Part shown: piece by piece, positions 9,184 through 21,023 of the stretch
How the letters are laid out: each line of letters begins with the position of its first letter
Numbering within the stretch: position 1 is the stretch's first letter
Source: Candidatus Omnitrophica bacterium CG22_combo_CG10-13_8_21_14_all_43_16
GTDB lineage: Bacteria > Omnitrophota > Gorgyraeia > Gorgyraeales > Gorgyraeaceae
Direction of reading: 5' to 3'
Assembly (NCBI GenBank): GCA_002771475.1
Contig: PCTH01000055.1
Coordinates: 1-33,456 of the forward strand
DNA: 33,456 bases
The notes under the pieces: model-generated
The model's database searches: none
The model's input: the letters and a program-made list of their open reading frames with translations, nothing else
Told to the model about the DNA's origin: nothing
Program-made: the position numbers and the translations under genes

Positions 9184-10017
9184 TTAAAGTTTTTCTATAA
9201 ACGTACTGATTGAAGAAATATACGATTGCTGAGAACTCAAGAAAGCGTTATTGTGATCTCCCCTGGTCTCTAAAAATTCCTTTGGCCCTTTGGCGCGGTC
9301 ATAAAGCTTCTTAGCCAGATTAAAAGGCACTATTTCGTCATCTCGGCTGTGTATAAATAATTTTTGCGCATTAATTTCTTTAATCTTTGTCAAAGAATCA
9401 AAGCTATTAGAAAAAATAAACCCGGGCAAGAAAGGATAAATTTTAACCGCCATATCCCAGCCGCAGGAGAAAGCGTCTTCTAATATTAATGCCTTAACTT
9501 TTCTATGAAAAGCGAGGTCTACAGCTATAGCGGTTCCCAGCGACTCCCCATAAAGAACAATCTGCTCTGGTTTGACATTTATCGTATTTAGCAAATAATC
9601 ATATGCTGCAAATGCATCGCGGTAAAAACCTGGCTCTGATGGCCTTCCCCGGCTTTTACCAAACCCTCTGTAGTCAATAATAAAAATATTAAGGCCTGCC
9701 TGGTAAAGAAGCTGCAATTTATCAATCCTGTCTCCAATATTACCCGCATTCCCATGAAAGAAAAGAAGCGTGTATTTAGCTTTTGGGTTTGATATAAACC
9801 AGCCATTTATTTTGACATTGTCTTGTGTGGTTATGTATATATCCTTAAAAGAAATTCCGGCCGAGGAAGGATAAATCAATATCTCTTTAGCGGGATAATA
9901 TAGCCCTTTATATTCAAGGTATTTAACATAAGCAAAGATTAAACCAAGCCCTAGCAGAATGTTTAAAAAAACTCTCATAATCTTAATAACCCACCGGAAT
10001 AATGTATAGGGGTTCAT
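9184..10017 (-). CDS. Membrane-anchored alpha/beta hydrolase
   Basis: LLFFHGNAGNIGDR, IDYRGFGKSRG, LYGESLGTAIAVDLA (GxSxG), catalytic D/H region HSRDDEIVPF...RGDHNNAF. Confidence 0.88.
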   Translation of the reverse strand: MNPYTLFRWVIKIMRVFLNILLGLGLIFAYVKYLEYKGLYYPAKEILIYPSSAGISFKDIYITTQDNVKINGWFISNPKAKYTLLFFHGNAGNIGDRIDKLQLLYQAGLNIFIIDYRGFGKSRGRPSEPGFYRDAFAAYDYLLNTINVKPEQIVLYGESLGTAIAVDLAFHRKVKALILEDAFSCGWDMAVKIYPFLPGFIFSNSFDSLTKIKEINAQKLFIHSRDDEIVPFNLAKKLYDRAKGPKEFLETRGDHNNAFLSSQQSYISSISTFIEKL

Positions 10018-10537
10018 GGTTTATCGGTAAGGATAATATTTTTTTGACTTCCTCATCATTAAAGGCCCCTATGGGAACGGAACCTAAACCTAAAGACAGC
10101 GCCTGACTTATAGCAACCTGCCCCGAAGAAGAATCTGCCAGGGCGCTTCTTAAATCCTGCTCAGCCAAGGACTCCAGCTTATGCCCATCAGGTAAATAGC
10201 GAAACAGGCCATTTTTGGCCAATAGATAAATCTCTATGGGATATAATGCGCCTGCGGAAGGAGCAGTGCGAAGACTATAGAGTCCTTTCTCTGCGGTTAT
10301 GCCCTGGCCAGCCCAAAGAAGCTGGCTGATCTGCTGCAAACTCAAATCCTTTTGTTTGAAACTGCGTTGAGAGCGCCTTCTAAAAATAACCTCTTCAAGA
10401 GAAATATTGCCTTTATTAAGCGGCTTGGGCAACTGAATTAACTTTGTTTCAGCCATAAGCACGTTCTCCTTACCAATAAAAAGAACATAACCGGCAGCTA
10501 TAATCAAAATAATTATAAATACGGACGGCTTTGCCAT
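9983..10537 (-). CDS. SagB-type nitroreductase-family protein, apparently internally shortened, with N-terminal TM/signal
   Basis: RRRSQRSFKQKDLSLQQISQLLWAGQGIT...RTAPSAGALYPIEIYLL...LGLGSVPIGAFNDEEVKKILSLP. Confidence 0.8.
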   Translation of the reverse strand: MAKPSVFIIILIIAAGYVLFIGKENVLMAETKLIQLPKPLNKGNISLEEVIFRRRSQRSFKQKDLSLQQISQLLWAGQGITAEKGLYSLRTAPSAGALYPIEIYLLAKNGLFRYLPDGHKLESLAEQDLRSALADSSSGQVAISQALSLGLGSVPIGAFNDEEVKKILSLPINHEPLYIIPVGY

Positions 10538-10686
10538 GCTCCCTCAATTTAATAACTGTGGAACATCGCCTGGTGCAAAAAATATCCGCCAATATGATGA
10601 AATAGGTTTATGTGTTATTATGCTCTCTTATACAGGAGTTAAGCCATAAATAAAAAAATGGAGCCGGGATATGGCGCCAGAATTGA

Positions 10687-10764
10687 TGGCGTCCCCACGG
10701 GGATTTGAACCCCGGTCGACAGATCGAAAATCTGTTGTCCTGGACCAGGCTAGACGATGGGGAC
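10687..10764 (-). tRNA. tRNA-Glu (UUC), CCA encoded
   Basis: Reverse complement GTCCCCATCGTCTAG...ACAGA-TTTTCGA-TCTGT...GGTTCAAATCC...TGGGGAC-G-CCA. Confidence 0.95.
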
Positions 10765-10774
10765 TTCAGGTGGA

Positions 10775-10801
10775 CCTATCCCGTTCGTCGATCGGGATAG
10801 G
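10775..10801 (-). terminator. Hairpin between gyrA and tRNA-Glu
   Basis: cctatcccg-ttcgtcgat-cgggatagg, 9-bp perfect stem after the gyrA stop; no strong U-tract. Confidence 0.4.
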
Positions 10802-10813
10802 TTACTTATCAGA

Positions 10814-13800
10814 TTAAGCTTGGTTTTCCTCTCGTTCTTCAGGCGAAACGCGGGCAATTGAAGCAACGCCGTCGCCGGAATCAAGTCTTATTATGCGGAC
10901 GCCCTGGGCGCTCCTGCCTGTAGCACGCACATCTTTAACAGGGCAGCGAACTATCATGCCCTTTTGCGTGATGACCATCAATTCATCGTCTTCGTTGACC
11001 ATCTTAAGGCCTACTGCTTCGCCGTTTTTCTTTGTGACATTTACATTCTTTATGCCTTTGCCGCCCCTGGATTGTTTTCTGTATTCGTCAGCAGGGGTGC
11101 GCTTTGCAAACCCCTGCGCGGTAACTGTAAGGATAGTGGCTGTAGGCACGACTATCTCCATTGCGATTACTTTATCTTTCTTCCCAAGCCTGATACCTCT
11201 TACCCCCATTGCAGAGCGGCCCATGTCCCTTACCTGCTTTTCAGAGAAACGAATAGCCTTGCCCTGCTCAGTAGCTATAAATATATCCTGGCTTCCTTCA
11301 GTCCATTTTACTTTTATAAGCTCGTCATCTTTTTCAACGGTAATGCCTATGATGCCGCCTTTTCTAGGGTTGGAATAGGCCATGAGGTCTGTCTTTTTTA
11401 TAAGGCCGTTTTTAGTCGCCATTACCAGAAATTTACCTTCTTTGAATTCCTTGACCCGCACATAGGAGGAGATGGTCTCCCCTTGCTCAAGTTGCAACAA
11501 GTTTATAACAGCCTTGCCCCTGGAAGCCCTGCCTGCCTGCGGTATTTCATAGACCTTAAGCCAATATACCTTGCCTTTGTTTGTAAAAAATAAAATATAT
11601 TCATGCGTTGACGCTATAAAAAGATGCTCGACAAAATCCTCTTCTTTCATGTCAATGCCAGTAACGCCCGCCCCGCCCCTTTTCTGCTTCCTGTAAGAGC
11701 CGACAGGGAGCCTTTTGATATACCCCGCATGGCTTATGGTAATAACCATATCCTCTTCTTTAATCAGGTCTTCTATTTCGATATCCTCTACCTTGCTGAC
11801 TATCGAGGTCTTTCTCTCGTCGCCATATTTTTTCTTAAGCTCAACGGCCTCGTCTTTTACTATTTCCAGGATCCTTTTTTCGCTTTTCAAGATTGCCTTA
11901 TACATTTCTATTTTCTTTATAAGCTCGAGATATTCATTTTCTATCTTGTTTCTTTCAAGCGCGGTCAGGCGCTGTAGCTGCATTTCAAGTATCGCCTGGG
12001 CCTGGACCTCACTCAGGTCAAAGTTTTTCATTAACGCTGCCAGGGCGATCTTTGGATCCTTTGATTCTCTTATGGTTTTTATGATCTGGGTAAGGTGGTC
12101 CAGCGCTATCTTAAGGCCTTCCAATATATGGGCGCGCCTTTCAGCTTTATTCAATTCAAACTGGGTACGCCTGCGTATAATTTCTTTCCTGTGTTTTATG
12201 TATGCTTCTAAAATTTCTTTTAAGTTCAGGACCTTCGGTTTATTATCTACGAGCGCCAGCATGATAATGCCGAAACTCTCTCCCATCTGGGTGTGTTTAT
12301 ACAGCTGGTTCAGGATTATCTCCGCGTTTTGGTCGCGCTTTACCTCTATAACAATCCTCATGCCCTCCCTGTCAGATTCATCCCTTATATCGGAAATACC
12401 TTCTATCTTTTTATCCTGGACGAGGCCGGCTATATTTTCTATGAGTTTTGATTTATTTACCTGGTACGGAATTTCTGTGACAATTATCGCTTCTTTGCCC
12501 AGTTTTTGTTTTTCAATGCTCGCCTTGGCGTGAATTTTTAAAAGTCCCCGGCCTGTTTCATATGCTTTCTTTATCCCTTCCCTGCCGCATATAATTCCGG
12601 CTGTAGGGAAATCCGGGCCCTTCACGATCTTCATGAGGTCCTTTATGGCAGTCTCGGGGTTATTGATCAATTCTACTATTGCGTCAATTATCTCGCTCAG
12701 ATTATGCGGCGGGATATTTGTTGCCATGCCTACGGCAATTCCGCTCGAACCGTTTACCAATAAATTCGGGAGCCTGGCGGGCAATACTGTAGGCTCCTCC
12801 AGGGTTTCGTCAAAATTAGGGATGAATTTTACTGTGTCTTTATCTATATCAGTGAGTATCTCATCAGCAATCGCAGCCATGCGCGCTTCAGTGTAACGCA
12901 TAGCGGCAGCCATGTCTCCGTCAACCGACCCGAAGTTGCCCTGGCCGTCTATAAGAGGATACCTGAGCGAAAAATCCTGAACCATCCTGACTAAAGAATC
13001 GTATACAGCTGTATCGCCGTGCGGATGATATTTGCCGAGACAATTATGAGACACCATTCCATTAGCAATAAATTCATGGTGGCTATCAACTTGGATATCA
13101 TAAGTCTTTCCAGCGGGAAGCTCCTCTATACAAGAAACCTTTAAAAAATAAATATCATCTTTTAGCACACCGCTAACAAAGTTGGCCAATGGAGAGCCTA
13201 TCCTGTTTAATTTCTCTCCTATTTTCCAATCTATGACCTGGCATTTTCTTAAAGGTTTTTCAGCGAGATCTTTGGAATATCTTATCTTTGCCCCTGTCGG
13301 ATACTTTATGCCCATTCTAAATTTGGTACCAGTAATGGTATTATACCAACCGCTTCCAATATGTTTTTCGCTAAGTTCTTCAAAAATATTCCTGCCTCCA
13401 TATGGAATAATATCATACTGTGAAGGAAGCATTCGATGAGTAATCATAGCGCGTAATCTTTTATTCTTTTTCTCTCCAGTAAGAGAAATGTTAGACCCTA
13501 ATAACAACGCATTAGAACTGCTGAATTCTACGCTATAAAAAGCTTCTCTGTTTAGAATCGGCCTGCCCATTACATAACCAGAATCAGCGCGTTCTGTTTT
13601 ATATTTTCTGCCGAAAATACCTTGATGCTGTAAAAGCACTGTTAGACCATCTATCAACTTCTCTGAAACTGAGCCATAATGTACAATATTTCTTTCGCAA
13701 TGAACACTGCCATCTCCTTCAAGAAGCCCTGCAACAAAAGCAAATATCACCTTTTTAGGAGAAGTAAATATCTGGTTTGGAATCTTTTTGGTGGGCGCTT

Positions 13801-14647
13801 TAATGCCTTCGAGATGAAAATTTGTCATAAAGAAATCATTTATGGCCTTTTTATTAATCCTTATCTGATAACCCTTTTTATAAGGCTCTCCACTTTGTGT
13901 AAGGCCTTGATATATTTTCTCTTCGATATTTGGTTCATAGCCAAATTCTTGCCTGAATATTCTTCTTGCTTTTTCTATAACGCTTTTATTGGTGGAATAA
14001 AAAAACATCCTATCGCCTGACCTGCCGCTAGGTTTTTCTACCCATCCATCTGATATCAAGAGCCCCAAAAGATATGATACGTTTTCGGTTAGACGGCACG
14101 GATGCTTTATGGGCGCCTTTTTTAACCGCGCTCCATTCTTGATTTCAGGATAATGCGCTCTAATAACAATATAATCTTCCTTGGTCAATTCTCTTGCTTC
14201 TTTCCATACAAATTCTAACTTGTCATTTAATACCTTAAACTTCTGCGAAGGAGTAACAGTATTGTTTGTGCCGTTATCCAAAGTTATTTTTAAAAGTTCT
14301 TTTTCTGGCATTTCATATAATTCTGTAACAGCCTTCAAATCATTCTGCGTATATACCTTGTCTCCTCGCTTAATATCTTGTATAGGAATCAATCCATGTT
14401 CAGTTAATATAAGCGTACCTTTAACAAAACATTCTCCGACGATCCTGGCCGACTTCTTGTAAGGCTTGGAATGCTCCAGGCCAAGCTCTCTCATCGCATA
14501 AAGAATTCTTCGATGGACAGGCTTTAAGCCATCGCGCACATCAGGCAGCGCCCTCCCGACAATTACGCTCATGGCGTAACTTATATACGAGGCTTTCATC
14601 TCGTCTTCAATATAAACAGGAACTACTTTTTCATTTTGCGCGTACAT
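10814..14647 (-). CDS. gyrA: DNA gyrase subunit A, interrupted by an in-frame intein
   Basis: GyrA N-terminus ([33 protein letters not shown]), continuation [55 protein letters not shown]-terminal beta-pinwheel repeats. Confidence 0.97.
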   Translation of the reverse strand: MYAQNEKVVPVYIEDEMKASYISYAMSVIVGRALPDVRDGLKPVHRRILYAMRELGLEHSKPYKKSARIVGECFVKGTLILTEHGLIPIQDIKRGDKVYTQNDLKAVTELYEMPEKELLKITLDNGTNNTVTPSQKFKVLNDKLEFVWKEARELTKEDYIVIRAHYPEIKNGARLKKAPIKHPCRLTENVSYLLGLLISDGWVEKPSGRSGDRMFFYSTNKSVIEKARRIFRQEFGYEPNIEEKIYQGLTQSGEPYKKGYQIRINKKAINDFFMTNFHLEGIKAPTKKIPNQIFTSPKKVIFAFVAGLLEGDGSVHCERNIVHYGSVSEKLIDGLTVLLQHQGIFGRKYKTERADSGYVMGRPILNREAFYSVEFSSSNALLLGSNISLTGEKKNKRLRAMITHRMLPSQYDIIPYGGRNIFEELSEKHIGSGWYNTITGTKFRMGIKYPTGAKIRYSKDLAEKPLRKCQVIDWKIGEKLNRIGSPLANFVSGVLKDDIYFLKVSCIEELPAGKTYDIQVDSHHEFIANGMVSHNCLGKYHPHGDTAVYDSLVRMVQDFSLRYPLIDGQGNFGSVDGDMAAAMRYTEARMAAIADEILTDIDKDTVKFIPNFDETLEEPTVLPARLPNLLVNGSSGIAVGMATNIPPHNLSEIIDAIVELINNPETAIKDLMKIVKGPDFPTAGIICGREGIKKAYETGRGLLKIHAKASIEKQKLGKEAIIVTEIPYQVNKSKLIENIAGLVQDKKIEGISDIRDESDREGMRIVIEVKRDQNAEIILNQLYKHTQMGESFGIIMLALVDNKPKVLNLKEILEAYIKHRKEIIRRRTQFELNKAERRAHILEGLKIALDHLTQIIKTIRESKDPKIALAALMKNFDLSEVQAQAILEMQLQRLTALERNKIENEYLELIKKIEMYKAILKSEKRILEIVKDEAVELKKKYGDERKTSIVSKVEDIEIEDLIKEEDMVITISHAGYIKRLPVGSYRKQKRGGAGVTGIDMKEEDFVEHLFIASTHEYILFFTNKGKVYWLKVYEIPQAGRASRGKAVINLLQLEQGETISSYVRVKEFKEGKFLVMATKNGLIKKTDLMAYSNPRKGGIIGITVEKDDELIKVKWTEGSQDIFIATEQGKAIRFSEKQVRDMGRSAMGVRGIRLGKKDKVIAMEIVVPTATILTVTAQGFAKRTPADEYRKQSRGGKGIKNVNVTKKNGEAVGLKMVNEDDELMVITQKGMIVRCPVKDVRATGRSAQGVRIIRLDSGDGVASIARVSPEEREENQA
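13043..14431 (-). mobile_element. 463-aa intein with LAGLIDADG-type homing endonuclease domain within GyrA
   Basis: Block [32 protein letters not shown] motifs [13 protein letters not shown] and [12 protein letters not shown]; block [16 protein letters not shown]; block G GMVSHN|C. Flanking exteins KKSARIVGE and [10 protein letters not shown] rejoin perfectly. Confidence 0.96.
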
Positions 14648-14658
14648 CTATACCTCTC

Positions 14659-17401
<2,743 letters not shown>

Positions 17402-17405
<4 letters not shown>

Positions 17406-18493
17406 ACAAGCTGCATCGGTAAAACCAGGTATAAAAACCAATCCTCTATTCTTATAACAGCTGGCTTGTCCGGTCCGAAAACCTCCAAAGCTATTTCATC
17501 CTGCGGTATAACCTTTAAAGCGTCCATTACATAGCCCGGATTAAAACCGACCGTAATCTCGTGGCCCTTATACACGGTGTCCAGCTCCTCTCTTACCTCG
17601 CCTATATTTGGGCTGGACTTTGAAACCACAATTTTATTTTTCAAGATCTCGAATCTCACAGATTGGGAATCCTGCGTAGTAAGAAGCGCCGCTCTTTTTA
17701 TCCCATCCAGAAATAAGCCCCTATTAATAATGATCTTTTCCTGCGGCTCCTTAGGCACAACCTGTTCGTAGTTGGGGAAATCGCCCTCTATCAGCCTGGA
17801 TATGACGGTTATGTTTTTCAAATCAAATTTTACCTGGTTTTCGCTGAAAACAATCTTCACGTCTCCTTCGTCGTTCAAAATCCTGTTTAATTCATAAATG
17901 GTTTTGGACGGGATAACAATCGCTTTATTTAAACCGTCTTTTTCTAAGTCTTTTTTTACAAAACTGAGCCTTTTCCCGTCAGTGGTCACTATCGCAAGCT
18001 TTTTGCCTTTAAACAAAAACAGCGCGCCGTTTAAAACATACCTTGTTTCATCGCGAGACATTGAAAAATGCGTCATGGCGATCATGTTTTTTAAAACGCT
18101 TTGTTTTATTACAACGCTCGGCTCATCTTTAAACTCCGGGAGTTTTGGGAACTCCTCTTTAGGCAGGCCTATTATCTTAAAAAAACATTTACTACATTTT
18201 ATTACCATGGAGTTGTTTTTCATTGTGCTAATAGAGATATCCTCGTCCGGCAGTTCCTTTATAATATCATTAAACCTTTTTGCCGGGATTGTAATAGCTC
18301 CTTCCTCTTCCACCTCTGTTTCAAGCGCTGAAGAGATCCCTATATCAAGATCTGTGGTTGTAAGCACTACCTTGTTTTTTTCCGCCTCTATTAAAATATT
18401 TGATAATATAGGGAGGCTGCTTTTTGATGAAATTATGTTTTGGACATGCTGAATGTTTCTTAAGAACACCTGTTTTAATATTTTTATTTTCAT
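17402..18493 (-). CDS. dnaN: DNA polymerase III subunit beta (sliding clamp)
   Basis: MKIKILKQVFLRNIQHVQNIISSKSSLPILSNILIEA..., C-terminal LYLVLPMQLV. Confidence 0.96.
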
Positions 18494-18513
18494 TACTCTT
18501 CCCTCTTTTCTAT

Positions 18514-18648
18514 TATCTAATTCAATTTAAGAGTTAGTAGAATTAGATAGTAAGCGCTGTTGATATGTTGAAAAGACCGAAACCTTGGTTTATTATTATA
18601 GTTATGAAATAAAAATAATCCACAAAAAAATAAAAATAATCCACACTG
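18514..18648. promoter_or_regulatory. Candidate oriC/DUE segment in the dnaA-dnaN intergenic region
   Basis: Very AT-rich; two near-consensus DnaA boxes TAATCCACA at 18616-18624 and 18637-18645 (21-bp spacing, embedded in direct repeat aaataaaaataatccaca); 10-bp inverted repeat tatctaattc/gaattagata at 18514-18523/18540-18549. Confidence 0.6.
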
Positions 18649-20004
18649 CTAACTTTTTATGTCCAACATCAGTTTTTGCAGCAGGTTTTTAACATTCTGG
18701 TTCTTTTTTAAATCAGCCTCAACTTTACTGCAGGCATGGATGACTGTCGAATGGTCTCTCCCGCCGAAATGATCTCCTATATCCGGAAGCGTAAGATCCG
18801 TCATTTCCCTGGCCAGATACATTGCTATGTGTCTGGGGTAGGCAACCTGCCGGGTGCGTTTTTTAGTCTTCATGTCAGATGGTTTTATGTCAAAATAATC
18901 AGCCACTTTTTTCTGGATAAGCTCCAGGGTGATTTTTTTAGAGTCTTCGGAACCCGCGTCTTTGAGTATTTCTTTAGCGAGCCCCAGAGTCACTTTTTTA
19001 TTTTCCAGGGCAGAGTATGCTATTAATTTTATAAGGGCGCCCTCCAGCTCCCTGATATTGGTTTTTATTTTTTCTGCGATAAAATACAATATGTCGTCGG
19101 GAAGCTTTGAGCCGTTGCGCTCCGCCTTTTTTTTAAGTATAGCTATCCTGGTCTCAAAATCAGGCAGCTGCACATCTGTGACAAGTCCCCACTCAAACCT
19201 GGACACGAGCCTTTCTTCAAGGCCCGGGATGGTTTTTGGCGGCCGATCGCTCGAAAGCACTATTTGTTTATGGCCGTCGTAAAGAGCGTTAAACGTATGA
19301 AAAAATTCTTCCTGCGTGGCTTCCTTGCCTGCTATAAAATGGATGTCGTCTATCAAAAGCACATCCACGTTTCTATATTTTTCGCGGAATTTCTGGGTGG
19401 TCCTTGTTTGTATTGCGTTTATAAGCTCGTTTGTAAAGCTTTCGCTGGTGGTGTAAAACAATTTCAGATTCCTGTGCATGTCTGATATATAATGACAGGC
19501 TGCCTGCATCAGATGGGTTTTGCCCAGCCCTACCCCGCCGTATATAAATAAAGGATTATACGCTTTTGCAGGCGCTTCTGCTATGGCAAGCGTTGCGGCG
19601 TGCGCAAAGCGGTTTGAAGAGCCTATCACAAAGCCTTCAAACGTATATTTCGGGTTCAAGTAAAAAGGTTTTTTTTGCGAGGGTCTTTCCGGGGGCGCGA
19701 CAGGTGTCTGGCTGAGGGATTTGGTTGATTTTTGCAGTTTCTCTTCTTTTATTTCAAACGTCACAGGTAAAACCTTGCCCACAGTTCTCAGTATAGCTAT
19801 GTTCAGAATATCCCTGTAATGGTCGTAAATCCAGTCTTTAAAAAAATTCGAAGGAACCTGGATAACGATGCTGGTTTCTGTCACGCTGGCAAGCTTTGCC
19901 TGGGTAAACCAGTTTTCAAAGGCCTGCTCCCCTATTTCCTGTTTAGTGTATTCCAGAATCTTGTCCCAGAGATTTGCTGCGTCAAAAGGCATAAATTTAT
20001 CCAC
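18649..20004 (-). CDS. dnaA: Chromosomal replication initiator protein DnaA (GTG start at 20004 or ATG at 19992)
   Basis: NPKYTFEGFVIGSSNRFAHAATLAIAEAP, PLFIYGGVGLGKTHLMQA, DVLLIDDIHFIAGKEATQEEFFHTFN, ARQ helix-turn-helix region GGRDHSTVIHACSKV. Confidence 0.97.
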   Translation of the reverse strand: MDKFMPFDAANLWDKILEYTKQEIGEQAFENWFTQAKLASVTETSIVIQVPSNFFKDWIYDHYRDILNIAILRTVGKVLPVTFEIKEEKLQKSTKSLSQTPVAPPERPSQKKPFYLNPKYTFEGFVIGSSNRFAHAATLAIAEAPAKAYNPLFIYGGVGLGKTHLMQAACHYISDMHRNLKLFYTTSESFTNELINAIQTRTTQKFREKYRNVDVLLIDDIHFIAGKEATQEEFFHTFNALYDGHKQIVLSSDRPPKTIPGLEERLVSRFEWGLVTDVQLPDFETRIAILKKKAERNGSKLPDDILYFIAEKIKTNIRELEGALIKLIAYSALENKKVTLGLAKEILKDAGSEDSKKITLELIQKKVADYFDIKPSDMKTKKRTRQVAYPRHIAMYLAREMTDLTLPDIGDHFGGRDHSTVIHACSKVEADLKKNQNVKNLLQKLMLDIKS

Positions 20005-20005
20005 A
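19997..20005 (+). promoter_or_regulatory. Consensus DnaA box TTATCCACA overlapping the dnaA GTG start
   Basis: ttatccaca read directly on the plus strand. Confidence 0.75.
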
Positions 20006-20015
20006 AGTTTTCAAC

Positions 20016-20043
20016 ATTATAGCATAGCTTTTCTGCTTTTCAA
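20016..20043 (-). promoter_or_regulatory. Predicted dnaA promoter (TTGAAA - 16 nt - TATAAT)
   Basis: Minus strand TTGAAAAGCAGAAAAGCTATGCTATAATG. Confidence 0.65.
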
Positions 20044-20072
20044 GATAAATCTTTTGGCCGCTTCTTTGTCTT

Positions 20073-20262
20073 TTTAGCCAGCTTTGGGTCTCTGGCGCAG
20101 AGAATGTTTCGCCGGCCGCTACGGTTTACGGCTCGTTTTTTATACTGAAGGTAGTCTTGACAGTATAAAAAACTTCGCCGTAATCCCTTGCGGCCTTATA
20201 TGCAAAAGAATCTATTGATGCCGAAACTTCTCAAATGCGCCAGAGACCCAAAGCTGGCTAAA
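20073..20262. repeat. 190-bp near-palindromic element with 27-bp perfect terminal inverted repeats and nested inner stems
   Basis: 20073-20099 tttagccagctttgggtctctggcgca is the exact reverse complement of 20236-20262. Inner stems: 20100-20111/20221-20232, 20114-20119/20190-20195, 20126-20132/20177-20183, 20135-20147/20161-20173. Confidence 0.9.
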
Positions 20263-20285
20263 GCTATCTGCCAGCTATTTTGTCC

Positions 20286-20313
20286 TTGACGAGAAAAAAC
20301 GTTATGTTATAAT
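20286..20313 (+). promoter_or_regulatory. Predicted rpmH promoter (TTGACG - 16 nt - TATAAT)
   Basis: ttgacgagaaaaaacgttatgttataat. Confidence 0.7.
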
Positions 20314-20336
20314 AAAACACTTAAAGTGAGGGGAAA

Positions 20337-20474
20337 ATGAAAAAACATCTTACCAGAAAAAGCCTTAGAAAAGGGAAACGCAAGCACGGATTCAGGGCCA
20401 GGATGTCTTCTGCAACAGGCAGGAAGGTTATAAAGCGCCGACGCCAAAAGGGCAAACACAAGCTTACGGGTTAA
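20337..20474 (+). CDS. rpmH: 50S ribosomal protein bL34 (45 aa, below ORF-track cutoff)
   Basis: [60 protein letters not shown] overlap with rnpA. Confidence 0.95.
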   Translation: MKKHLTRKSLRKGKRKHGFRARMSSATGRKVIKRRRQKGKHKLTG

Positions 20475-20830
20475 TGAGTTTAAACTCTTTTTTACGAGCA
20501 GAACACCTGAAAAAAAGTAGTGATATCAAGGCTGTTCTTGATAAAGGCATTTACTATAAATCCGGGCCGGTCAACATCTATATTCTTAAAAGACCTGGGG
20601 ACGGCAAAAATAGAGCTGCGTTTATCTGCAAAAAGGCACTGCACCAGAAAAAAACAGTATTGAGGAACAGGATCCGGCGTATCCTCAGAGAAGCATATAG
20701 GAAAACAAGCCATTTTTTACCGTTAGGGAATAATATCGTAATAATAGGAACAAAAATTACCAAAGACACGCTTTCAACAGAAATAGAAAGAGAGCTTGCA
20801 GGTGTTTTTAAAAAGCATAGTAAAAAATAG
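20474..20830 (+). CDS. rnpA: Ribonuclease P protein component
   Basis: NRAAFICKKALHQKKTVLRNRIRRILREAYR motif; rpmH-rnpA-yidD-yidC synteny. Confidence 0.92.
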   Translation: MSLNSFLRAEHLKKSSDIKAVLDKGIYYKSGPVNIYILKRPGDGKNRAAFICKKALHQKKTVLRNRIRRILREAYRKTSHFLPLGNNIVIIGTKITKDTLSTEIERELAGVFKKHSKK

Positions 20831-21017
20831 TATCATATTTTATCATAACCATATATCTTCATTGATGTTGTGTCAATGCAGATTTCACCCATCTTGTTCT
20901 CAGTATGCCCTTGATGCAATAGAGGATAGAGGTGTTATGTTAGGCCTATTAAAAGGCCTGGGAAGGATTATGCGTTGTAACCCTTTTTCAAAGGGCGGTT
21001 ACGATCCATACAAATAG
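20796..21017 (+). CDS. yidD: Membrane protein insertion efficiency factor YidD
   Basis: CRFHPSCSQYALDAIEDRGVMLGLLKGLGRIMRCNPFSKGGYDP. Confidence 0.93.
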   Translation: MQVFLKSIVKNSIIFYHNHISSLMLCQCRFHPSCSQYALDAIEDRGVMLGLLKGLGRIMRCNPFSKGGYDPYK

Positions 21018-21023
21018 GAGCTT

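Noticed and set aside
11715-12533. 272-aa plus-strand ORF antisense to gyrA
   Set aside because: Ser/Ile/Phe-rich low-complexity translation opposite a confidently identified gene; no recognisable domain.
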